Source of the DNA: Candidatus Zhuqueibacterota bacterium
GTDB lineage: Bacteria; Zhuqueibacterota; Zhuqueibacteria; Residuimicrobiales; Residuimicrobiaceae
DNA: 9,748 bases
Assembly (NCBI GenBank): GCA_016934435.1
Contig: JAFGSU010000043.1
Coordinates: 1 to 9,748, forward strand
Reading direction: 5' to 3'
The first letter of the stretch is position 1. The number at the start of each line of letters is the position of its first letter. Of this stretch, positions 1 to 6,363 are shown piece after piece. The notes under the pieces were generated by a model. That model was not told the origin of the DNA. It was given only the letters and a program-made list of their open reading frames with translations, and searched no databases. A program made the translations under genes and the position numbers.

Positions 1-1035
1 CCGGCCGCTCTTATCGACAGGCTGAAGCACCGGCAAATCATATTTCAAACCCAACTGGTAATCATCTTCACCAAAAGCCGGTGCGATATGAACGATACCG
101 GTGCCGTCGGTGGTGGTGACAAAATCGCCGAGGGTCGTATAATAGGCGTGTTTATCCGGCGTGATAAAAGCGTAGAATGGTTCGTATTCCAGTCCGGCCA
201 GGTTCTCGCCGGTAAATTCGCCGACCAGCTCATATTCTCCATCGAGGACCAGCAAACGCGATTTGGCCAGAATCAAATTTTCCTTGCGATGCAGCACTTT
301 GACGTATTCGATTTCCGGATTAAAGGCTAAAGCCACGTTGGAAATCAACGTCCACGGTGTAGTGGTCCAGACCAGGAAATAGGTGTTTTCCTGACCCTTT
401 ACTTTTGCTTTTACATAGATGGACGGATCCTTTACGTCCTCATAGCCCTGCGAAACTTCATGGCTGGACAACGGGGTTTCGCAATGCGGGCAGTAGGGTA
501 AAATTTTAAATCCCTGGTAGATGAGTTGTTTCTGCCAGAATTGCTTGAGAATCCACCAGACGGTTTCGATATAGTCATTGGTATAGGTAATGTAAGGATG
601 GTCCAGGTCCACCCAAAAGCCGATGCGGCGCGTCAGTTCATCCCATTCCTGTTTATAGGACCAGACGCTTTCTTTGCATTTGGCATTGAACGGTCCGATG
701 CCGTATTCAATGACCTGATCTTTGCCATCGAGGCCGAGAAATTTTTCCACTTCGATCTCAACCGGCAGGCCGTGGGTATCCCATCCGGCTTTGCGTTCGA
801 CGCGGTATCCCTGCATGGTTTTCAGTCGGCATACAACGTCTTTGACCGTTCGTGAAATGACATGATGAATACCCGGTCTGCCGTTGGCTGTCGGTGGCCC
901 CTCAAAAAAGACGAACGGTTTATTTTCATCCCGTTCGTTGATGGTGCGGGCAAAGATATCCTGTTGTTGCCAGAAATGGAGAATTTCTTTCTCAAGTGCC
1001 GGGAAATTAAGTTTTTCTGGTAGCGGTTTGTACAT
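1..1035 (-). CDS. ileS: Isoleucyl-tRNA synthetase, type 2, N-terminal part (cut by the left window edge)
   Basis: Charges tRNA-Ile with isoleucine in the cytoplasm (class I synthetase). An uninterrupted minus-strand frame runs from an ATG at 1035 to base 1, giving 345 residues of a protein usually over 1000 long. Landmarks are FEGPPTANGRPGIHH at residues 44-58 (the HIGH region, here GIHH), WDTHGLPVEIEVEK at 85-98 (the THGLP form of type 2 enzymes), a YCPHC pair at 181-185, the editing-domain threonine-rich TTTPWTL at 224-230, and GTGIVHIAPAFGEDDY at 311-326, which carries the editing aspartate region. The KMSKS loop and anticodon domain lie outside the window. AGGA (1042-1045) sits 6 nt before the ATG. 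The phosphorylase gene upstream ends 24 nt away, so the two are probably cotranscribed. Identity is secure; the type 2 assignment rests on the visible motifs. Confidence 0.96.
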   Translation of the reverse strand, partial: MYKPLPEKLNFPALEKEILHFWQQQDIFARTINERDENKPFVFFEGPPTANGRPGIHHVISRTVKDVVCRLKTMQGYRVERKAGWDTHGLPVEIEVEKFLGLDGKDQVIEYGIGPFNAKCKESVWSYKQEWDELTRRIGFWVDLDHPYITYTNDYIETVWWILKQFWQKQLIYQGFKILPYCPHCETPLSSHEVSQGYEDVKDPSIYVKAKVKGQENTYFLVWTTTPWTLISNVALAFNPEIEYVKVLHRKENLILAKSRLLVLDGEYELVGEFTGENLAGLEYEPFYAFITPDKHAYYTTLGDFVTTTDGTGIVHIAPAFGEDDYQLGLKYDLPVLQPVDKSGR

Positions 1036-1059
1036 ATCTAGTCCTGGATTCCAGTTTAA

Positions 1060-1923
1060 TCAAAGATATTTCTGAATAATGGGACCGAGTTTTTTCAATG
1101 TTTCTTTCGGCCATACATTCCTGTCGGTTATAATCGAATTGGCCAGGGCATGGCTGCATTCGCACTCCTGTTTTTGCGGCATATTTGCCACGGCGCGACA
1201 GATTAAATCGCGTGCCGAGGATACATTTTTGTTCAAATTCTCGATGACGATATCAACCGTGACCGATTTCAGGGTTTCTGCTTCCCACCAGCAATCATAA
1301 TCGGTGACCATGGCGATGGTGGCATAGCAAATTTCCGCTTCGCGCGCCAGCTTGGCCTCACATATTTGCGTCATACCGATTACATCCATCCCCCAGGATT
1401 TATACAGTTGCGATTCCGCCAGGGTCGAAAATGCGGGACCTTCCATATTCAAATAGGTGCCGCCCCATTTTATCGGCAATTCCATTTTGACGCCTTCATC
1501 GTAAACAAGTTTACGCAATGACGGGCACAGGGGCTGTGAAAATGGAATATGAGCTACAATGCCTTCGCCGAAAAAAGTGCTGGCACGTCCATGAGTGGTG
1601 CGATCGACGAATTGATCGATTATAATCATATCCAGCGGTTTTAACTCGGCTCTAAAGGATCCCACCGCCGAAACCGATATGATCCAGCAGACCTCCAAAG
1701 ACTTCATGCCATAGATGTTGGCGCGATTATTGACTTCAGTCGGCATGATATGATGCCCCCGGCCATGCCGCGGTAAAAACACCACCTCGCGGCCTTCCAA
1801 CTCGCCGAGGAGATAGTCACCCGATGGCTCGCCAAATGGAGTGGAAAGCTTGATTTTTTCGACAGCGGTCAAACCCTCCATCTGATATAATCCTGAACCG
1901 CCGATGATTCCGATTCGCGCCAT
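1060..1923 (-). CDS. mtnP: S-methyl-5'-thioadenosine phosphorylase (MTAP)
   Basis: Predicted to split 5'-methylthioadenosine with phosphate into adenine and 5-methylthioribose-1-phosphate, salvaging the by-product of polyamine and related synthesis. The 287 residues match the full family length. Visible motifs are the phosphate loop GGSGLY (8-13), RHGRGH (52-57), NNRANI (65-70), SAVGS (85-89), DQFVDRT (103-109), EGPAFST (161-167), GMT (183-185) and TDYDCW (207-212). The aspartates at 208 and 210 match those that select a 6-amino purine in human MTAP. A Cys-Glu-Cys motif at 254-256 resembles the C-terminal CxC of hyperthermophile homologues. The ATG at 1921-1923 has an AAGGGA-type ribosome site about 9 nt upstream. 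It lies 29 nt after the PNP gene and 24 nt before ileS, so it is probably in the same operon. A broader adenosine phosphorylase activity cannot be excluded. Confidence 0.93.
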   Translation of the reverse strand: MARIGIIGGSGLYQMEGLTAVEKIKLSTPFGEPSGDYLLGELEGREVVFLPRHGRGHHIMPTEVNNRANIYGMKSLEVCWIISVSAVGSFRAELKPLDMIIIDQFVDRTTHGRASTFFGEGIVAHIPFSQPLCPSLRKLVYDEGVKMELPIKWGGTYLNMEGPAFSTLAESQLYKSWGMDVIGMTQICEAKLAREAEICYATIAMVTDYDCWWEAETLKSVTVDIVIENLNKNVSSARDLICRAVANMPQKQECECSHALANSIITDRNVWPKETLKKLGPIIQKYL

Positions 1924-1952
1924 CTTCTATGTTCCCTTATGCAAAAGCGATA

Positions 1953-2771
1953 TCATAAAGCCCGTATAATGTTACGTAACAACCTGATAAATACCGGACT
2001 CATTACCGCCGCCACTTTATTTACTTCCTCGTGACTGACGGCATTCATGGCTTCCGGCAGCAACTGGTCGGTAATGGCGTTCAGAGCCAGAACCTCCATG
2101 TCCAATTGTCTGGCTACCAGTGTTTCGGGGACAACGGACATCCCCACTGTATCCGCGCCCAATATGTTTAGCATACGAACCTCGGCTGCCGTCTCGTAAG
2201 ATGGGCCGGTGACTGCAGCGTAAACAACCTCGGGCAGGTCAATGTCCAGCCCGACAGCCACCCGTTGCGCAAGGTCGCGTAATTTGTTGCTATAGGGTTC
2301 GCTCATATCCGGAAACCGTTCTCCGTAAAAAGGATCATACGGGCCGATGAGCGGATTGGAACCCATCAGATTCAGGTGGTCTTTCACCAGCGCAATGGTA
2401 CCCGCTTGCAAATGCGGTTTGATGCTGCCGACGGCATTGGTCAGCAACAGCCGGCGAATCCCCAACTGGTACATTAAACGGATGGGCAAGGTGATCTGCC
2501 GTAACGGGTAGCCTTCATAAGCATGGAATCGGCCCTGCATGGCAAAAACCGTTTTGCCTTCCAACAAGCCCATCACCAGACGCCCGGCATGAAATTTCAC
2601 CGTTGATTCGGGAAAATAGGGAATATCTGCGTACGGAATAAGGGTGGCTTGCTCGATCTCATCAGCCAGAGAACCCAGGCCCGTACCCAGAACAATTCCT
2701 AAATCAAAACGACGTTGTTCCCGATCAGAAACAAACGCCGCGGCTTTTATTATTTGCTCTTTTAAATCCAA
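1953..2771 (-). CDS. Trimeric-type purine nucleoside phosphorylase with a 6-aminopurine-like active site
   Basis: Predicted to phosphorolyse purine nucleosides to base plus (deoxy)ribose-1-phosphate. The 272 residues are normal for the low-molecular-mass PNP family. Motifs in order: GTGLG (29-33, phosphate), RFHAYEGY (81-88), TNAVGS (111-116), GPSYET (189-194, with E193 equivalent to human E201), GMS (210-212), and AITD (232-235). The last position is usually Asn (human N243) in 6-oxopurine enzymes; here it is D235. Together with NAVGS in place of the usual NAAGG, this resembles the MTAP encoded next door and suggests adenosine-type substrates. The start is a TTG at 2769-2771 with no clear Shine-Dalgarno. 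No ATG or GTG precedes it in frame before the upstream stop, and the N-terminus (DLKEQIIKAAAFV) fits the family. Family is secure; the symbol is left empty because specificity is uncertain. Confidence 0.92.
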   Translation of the reverse strand: MDLKEQIIKAAAFVSDREQRRFDLGIVLGTGLGSLADEIEQATLIPYADIPYFPESTVKFHAGRLVMGLLEGKTVFAMQGRFHAYEGYPLRQITLPIRLMYQLGIRRLLLTNAVGSIKPHLQAGTIALVKDHLNLMGSNPLIGPYDPFYGERFPDMSEPYSNKLRDLAQRVAVGLDIDLPEVVYAAVTGPSYETAAEVRMLNILGADTVGMSVVPETLVARQLDMEVLALNAITDQLLPEAMNAVSHEEVNKVAAVMSPVFIRLLRNIIRAL

Positions 2772-2813
2772 TAATTTTTGATACGCGTTATTAAAAGCTA
2801 ACTGATATTTTTA

Positions 2814-3506
2814 TTATTTATCTTTATCCCGAATTTGTTGCCGGAGCGTTTCAATTTCCTGTTCTTGCTGTTGACGCTCTTTTTTCAGCTGCTCCAATTC
2901 TCGTTCAATATCTCTTCTTTTCCGTTCTTCTTCCGATATATACTGTTCGTCGAGCTCGCGCAGGTAGCGAATTTTTTTTATCGCCTGCTGTCGATCCTTT
3001 TTCATGCCCAGACGGGAAAAAAAGTAGGAACCGGCCACGGTCGTAAGCGATGTGCCGGTTAAAATGATGGTGTCTCTGTTTTCGTCGTCGGTGCGCGACA
3101 GCATGCTGCTGAGAAAGAATCCACAACCCGCCGAAACCAGTCCGCCGCTGATGGTAAAAAGCCAGAAATTATTGTTGTTTTTATTAACTTTGATCTCGCG
3201 CTCGCTGATGATGCGGTTGTGATTGTCAAAGACAGGGGCCGGTCCGTAGATTTTTACAATTTTCGACTTATCCGCCGCCCATGACTGTCCCTCATCGTCG
3301 ACAATAATTATTTGTCCGTCGTTGATATCACGAATTTCACCCGTCACATCTCCGCCGTTTTTCATGGTCAAGGTTACGGTTTGTTTGCTAATCAGGCGAT
3401 CGCTGTTGAGGGCGATCCGGCTGCTGCAACCCGGAAGGTACCAGGAACTTGAGAGTAAAAGCGCCATGCATCCCACTTTTATCGTATTTATTCGGCGTCC
3501 TTTCAT
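2814..3506 (-). CDS. Predicted lipoprotein with two hydrophobic segments and a C-terminal coiled coil
   Basis: I do not recognise a named family. From the chosen start it is 230 residues. The N-terminus is basic (MKGRR), followed by a hydrophobic stretch and the lipobox LPGC with Cys27 followed by Ser, which predicts a lipoprotein not retained by an Asp at +2. Residues 40-90 look like a small beta domain (VTLTMKNGGDVTGEIRDI onward). Two hydrophobic segments follow at about 114-136 and 146-166, then a highly charged Glu/Arg/Gln coiled coil at about 190-230. An alternative ATG at 3516-3518 adds four residues and lies 2 nt after the divIVA-like stop. I prefer 3504-3506 because GAGG (3513-3516) is 6 nt upstream of it, whereas the outer ATG has no such site. 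Translational coupling to the DivIVA-domain gene is likely, hinting at an envelope or division-related role (inference). Confidence 0.8.
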   Translation of the reverse strand: MKGRRINTIKVGCMALLLSSSWYLPGCSSRIALNSDRLISKQTVTLTMKNGGDVTGEIRDINDGQIIIVDDEGQSWAADKSKIVKIYGPAPVFDNHNRIISEREIKVNKNNNNFWLFTISGGLVSAGCGFFLSSMLSRTDDENRDTIILTGTSLTTVAGSYFFSRLGMKKDRQQAIKKIRYLRELDEQYISEEERKRRDIERELEQLKKERQQQEQEIETLRQQIRDKDK

Positions 3507-3520
3507 TCTATCCCTCATTG

Positions 3521-4282
3521 TTATTCTACGATTTCATCCGATAACGATCCGGTCGAATGGTCCGGCTTGCGAGGAAAGGCTTTGTCCTCTTTTTCAGCAA
3601 TGTCTGAATCGAACGGATTGGTACCCATCCCTTCAAATGGGGAATCAAATTTACGCTCACCGCGAACGATTTTTGGCTCTGTTGTCCTGTCCACCCCGTC
3701 GGAGGGTGCCTCCATATCGTGCGGAGGGGATGGCTCGGTTTTCTCCGGCTCTGTATTCGGCGTATCCATGCGCGGTAATCGTCCTCTCGGTGTAAAGCTC
3801 TCTTCTTTTTTTTCCTCAAGTTTTAAATTGGCATCATCCATGCCGAGCACATCAAGGAGTTCTATTTGTGATTCCAATAGATGTCGTAACCGGCGAGAGA
3901 AAGATTCCTTTTGTGCTTTTAATAGATTGATTTCAGAACGTAATTCCTGTAATTGCTCTTTGGCCTGTTCGACAATTTTTTCCGCTTTTAACTCCGCCTC
4001 ATGTATGCGTAATTCTGATTCGCGCATGGAATTCAATCGCGACTCCTCCACCGTGCTGGTGGCCTTCATGAGCGTATCGCGAAGCGTGTGTTCGACTTGC
4101 TGATAGTCCTTCAATTGAGTGCGCAGTTTTGTGATTTCATCATTGAGTTGATTTTTTTCCCGTATGAGTAATTCCAGTTCATCTGCAACCATAATCAAAA
4201 ATGCCTCAACTTCTTCCGGATCAAAACCACGCATGCTGCGTTTAAATTCTTGTTTGCGGATGTCCAGAGGCGTTAATTTCAC
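3521..4282 (-). CDS. DivIVA-domain coiled-coil protein
   Basis: DivIVA-family proteins are cytoplasmic coiled-coil scaffolds that bind curved membrane and recruit division or cell-pole machinery. The 253-residue product begins with the family signature KLTPLDIRKQEFKRSMRGFD at residues 2-21, then PEEVEAFL (22-29). A long heptad-rich coiled coil runs from about 32 to 145. The tail (about 163-253) is rich in Pro, Glu, Asp and Ser and looks disordered. A longer frame opens with a TTG at 4349-4351, but GTG at 4280-4282 is the better start: GGAG lies 6 nt before it and it puts the signature at the N-terminus as in homologues. The gene is first in the minus-strand operon and ends 2 nt before the outer possible start of the lipoprotein gene. 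DivIVA next to ileS is a known arrangement in other bacteria. The specific role here is not determined. Confidence 0.87.
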   Translation of the reverse strand: MKLTPLDIRKQEFKRSMRGFDPEEVEAFLIMVADELELLIREKNQLNDEITKLRTQLKDYQQVEHTLRDTLMKATSTVEESRLNSMRESELRIHEAELKAEKIVEQAKEQLQELRSEINLLKAQKESFSRRLRHLLESQIELLDVLGMDDANLKLEEKKEESFTPRGRLPRMDTPNTEPEKTEPSPPHDMEAPSDGVDRTTEPKIVRGERKFDSPFEGMGTNPFDSDIAEKEDKAFPRKPDHSTGSLSDEIVE

Positions 4283-4292
4283 TTTGTTCTCC
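4283..4292 (-). promoter_or_regulatory. Ribosome binding site that fixes the DivIVA-domain start
   Basis: Read on the minus strand, GGAG (4289-4292) is followed by the 6-nt spacer AACAAA and the GTG at 4280-4282. This supports the short form over the TTG at 4351. Confidence 0.75.
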
Positions 4293-4419
4293 AATGTTAT
4301 GACATTCGTTCGTTGCCTTGTCAGGGGCGGATGCTGGATACAATCAAGCAATCGATCGGATCACCTGCATGAATCGATGCTTCTGCTGTTAGTCATAGAT
4401 TTCTTAATTCTGAACATAA

Positions 4420-4448
4420 AATATATTTTATTTTTCGGTAAAATGCAA
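4420..4448 (-). promoter_or_regulatory. Candidate promoter of the divIVA-to-ileS operon
   Basis: On the minus strand TTGCAT (4443-4448) and TATATT (4420-4425) are separated by 17 bp. The -10 matches the sigma70 consensus at 5 of 6 positions. The -35 keeps only TTG, so this is a moderate candidate. Transcription would begin near 4413, giving a leader of about 130 nt. Confidence 0.4.
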
Positions 4449-4483
4449 TTAAAATTTGCCCTTGATTATTAAAGGGTTGCATT
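4442..4483. repeat. Nested inverted repeat over the candidate -35 element
   Basis: The outer arms are AATGCAA (4442-4448) and TTGCATT (4477-4483), a perfect 7-bp match. The inner arms are CCCTT (4459-4463) and AAGGG (4472-4476). The two right arms are contiguous while the left arms are 10 nt apart, so as a hairpin it would carry a one-sided bulge. Overlap with the -35 of the minus-strand candidate promoter suggests a possible protein-binding site. Confidence 0.4.
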
Positions 4484-4650
4484 CCATCGTATGATGATTT
4501 AATTCGAAATTGTATTTTTTGTGTTTTATCATCTTAAAATTTATTAAATTAATACCAGCTAATTAGATTCCCGGATGATGCAAGGATTGTCATTATTATC
4601 TGCAGGATCATTCATATTTAAACGACTTAATCAATCAGTATTTATGGTAA

Positions 4651-4656
4651 GCGAGG
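4651..4656 (+). promoter_or_regulatory. Ribosome binding site that fixes the beta-helix gene start
   Basis: GCGAGG ends 5 nt before the ATG at 4662-4664. The earlier in-frame ATGs (4575, 4578, 4644) have no comparable site. Starting at 4662 places the signal peptide at the N-terminus. Confidence 0.65.
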
Positions 4657-4661
4657 CCATT

Positions 4662-6296
4662 ATGTTGGAACATAGTTCAATGTTGCGTCGACCTTTTCTG
4701 GTTGCCGTTGTTTTTTTCGCTTTGGTGTCGGCTACTCAGGCGACAGTTCATGTGAAAATGATTAAAGATGGCGATACCACCCTGACCATCGTGCCCGATC
4801 TTGGCGCGGCACATGAATGGTTGCTGAAACTGCCGAATCCATTGCCGAACGCATGTATCGTGGAAGCGCTCGAAGATGAAGCGCCCAGCCACACGCTGAC
4901 CTGGACAAAATCAGGTAGGCCCGAGCATCCTGTTATCATTCGAGGTGTCGGCACAGTTACTTTGCATGGCAACCGGATCAAGGATCATAATTACGGCAAG
5001 CCCGTACTGGTGTTGTCGTATGTGAGTCATGTGATTGTGGAGAATCTGACGTTCTACGATTTTGATGGAAGCCGGGAGAGCCGGACGGCTCTGGCCATCA
5101 GCGGCAGGGGACACAACATAATCCGCAACTGTCGATTCAATAAATTTTATGGCGAAAAAACCGAAGCCGCTATCAGTGTTTATAACACCTCACATAATAT
5201 CATCGAACATTGCACCTTTGATAGCCTGGGAGACGATATCTACATTCATGCTCTGTACCTCAATAAAAATGCCAGCCATAACATCATCAGAAATAATGTG
5301 GTGAATTATTGCAGCGGCGAGGCTTTTATGGTGCGTAACGGCAGCAATTTTAATATATTTGACGGCAATGTGATTAAAGAATGTTCCGGCGTTGCCTTTT
5401 ATGGAGAATGGTACAATAAACAGGCCGATCCGCCCGAAAAGCCTTCGCGTGGCAATGTGATAAAGAATGCCAAAAGTTACGGCCCCGGCAAACCTTTAGG
5501 ATACGTGAAAGGGCGTTATATCCGCAAGGTGCGCGCTATGGACTGGGCGCATTATACAAGATCAAGAAAGGATGAGGATTTGGGCGATTCGACCCGGGCT
5601 TATTATATGCCGAAAGATGCCAACAATGAATTTTTCACACTGCCGCAGGATATGGAGGTCGAGATCAATCCGGTCGTCGCCGAAGATCCGGCATCCATTG
5701 TGCTGATTAATAATTTGCTGTATCATGGCCAGACCGAACCATCCGGCTGGATCGAGGGCGCCCGCATTGACCTGATGTATTCGGATACAACCAATCGCTG
5801 GGGCGGGACAGAACGCTATCTGCGTCAGGTGCAGGTTCACGATTCTTCCGATAAGCCCAGAAGATATCGGACGCCCCTCAAGGTTTTATCCCTGGAAGGG
5901 GATGTGGTGGCGGAATTTGTTCCAGAGCGACAATTGGCTGGCCGGGCATCCCGGCCTTTTATCCGGCCGATAACAGGCGCCGATCAGGTCATCCATTTCC
6001 AGATCGATAGTTTGCAATCGGACTATGATCTGTTTCTTTTACCACAGACGTCCAATCTGAATAAAAAAAAGCTGGAGCAACATTTCAGGGATGAGGATGG
6101 CGGCTGGCGGTTTTTTTATAAAAATGCGTTGAAATACAAAAAAGGCTGGTTCATACGGTTTGCCCGCAGCTGCAACAAAGACTTGAGATCGGAAAATTTC
6201 TCCGTTCCGTTGAAGGAAAACAAGACCTATTTTCTGGTTGTATGTGCCAGAGGTAGTACGGGCGGGTTTTTCCGCTGGCGGGCGCGTCCTATATAA
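4662..6296 (+). CDS. Secreted right-handed parallel beta-helix protein
   Basis: Probably an exported polysaccharide-binding or polysaccharide-modifying protein. The 544 residues start with a signal peptide: basic MLRRP, then a hydrophobic stretch, with likely cleavage after TQA at residue 28. Residues about 90-275 carry beta-helix coils with recurring HNIIRN-like turns: GHNIIRNCRF, SHNIIEHCTF, SHNIIRNNVV, NFNIFDGNVI and RGNVIKNAKS, spaced about 24-34 residues. This pattern is typical of the NosD/pectate-lyase-like beta-helix superfamily. The middle (about 280-430) is less repetitive. The last 100 or so residues (from about 440) look like a separate beta-rich domain with YDLFLLP and ending FFRWRARPI, perhaps like bacterial pre-peptidase C-terminal domains (weak). 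The frame opens further upstream at 4575, but the ribosome site and signal peptide favour 4662. I cannot assign catalytic residues, so lyase, epimerase and binding roles all remain open. Confidence 0.85.
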   Translation: MLEHSSMLRRPFLVAVVFFALVSATQATVHVKMIKDGDTTLTIVPDLGAAHEWLLKLPNPLPNACIVEALEDEAPSHTLTWTKSGRPEHPVIIRGVGTVTLHGNRIKDHNYGKPVLVLSYVSHVIVENLTFYDFDGSRESRTALAISGRGHNIIRNCRFNKFYGEKTEAAISVYNTSHNIIEHCTFDSLGDDIYIHALYLNKNASHNIIRNNVVNYCSGEAFMVRNGSNFNIFDGNVIKECSGVAFYGEWYNKQADPPEKPSRGNVIKNAKSYGPGKPLGYVKGRYIRKVRAMDWAHYTRSRKDEDLGDSTRAYYMPKDANNEFFTLPQDMEVEINPVVAEDPASIVLINNLLYHGQTEPSGWIEGARIDLMYSDTTNRWGGTERYLRQVQVHDSSDKPRRYRTPLKVLSLEGDVVAEFVPERQLAGRASRPFIRPITGADQVIHFQIDSLQSDYDLFLLPQTSNLNKKKLEQHFRDEDGGWRFFYKNALKYKKGWFIRFARSCNKDLRSENFSVPLKENKTYFLVVCARGSTGGFFRWRARPI

Positions 6297-6328
6297 CACA
6301 AATACGCTGTTCGGACTTTTTTTAAGGA

Positions 6329-6357
6329 TTGACAGTGCCGCATACACCCGATATATT
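6329..6357 (+). promoter_or_regulatory. Near-consensus sigma70-type promoter for the polysaccharide operon
   Basis: TTGACA (6329-6334) is a perfect -35. TATATT (6352-6357) matches the -10 at 5 of 6 positions with the optimal 17-bp spacer. The start point would be near 6364, about 285 nt before the co-polymerase ATG. The position in a long gene-free stretch just upstream of a same-strand operon supports it. Confidence 0.65.
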
Positions 6358-6363
6358 ATATCG
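6349..6363. promoter_or_regulatory. Palindrome overlapping the -10, operator candidate
   Basis: CGATATATTATATCG is a perfect inverted repeat of 7 bp around a single central base. It covers the -10 element of the promoter and runs to the expected start point, where a bound repressor would block transcription. Its AT-richness makes chance occurrence more likely than for a mixed sequence. Confidence 0.4.

Larger units (their letters stand above)
4283..4661. other. Divergent AT-rich intergenic region
   Basis: The 379 bases between the divergent DivIVA-domain gene and the beta-helix gene hold no convincing coding sequence. The middle (about 4400-4570) is markedly AT-rich, as expected for promoter DNA. 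It contains a candidate minus-strand promoter (4420-4448) and a nested inverted repeat (4442-4483). I found no strong plus-strand promoter for the beta-helix gene. One weak possibility uses TTGCAT at 4477-4482, with only TAATTC 17 bp downstream. Confidence 0.6.

Noticed and set aside
88..1075. Plus-strand open frames across the left edge
   Set aside because: They are shadows antisense to ileS; the minus-strand frame has unmistakable IleRS motifs.
3567..4103. 178-codon plus-strand open frame
   Set aside because: It is a serine-rich antisense shadow of the DivIVA-domain gene, produced by its Glu/Leu codons.
4283..4351. Longer DivIVA-domain protein starting at TTG 4351
   Set aside because: The added residues do not look like the family, and GGAG plus GTG 4282 gives the expected N-terminus.
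4575..4661. Upstream extension of the beta-helix gene from ATG 4575
   Set aside because: It would bury the signal peptide behind 29 extra residues and has no good ribosome site, while ATG 4662 has GCGAGG 5 nt upstream.
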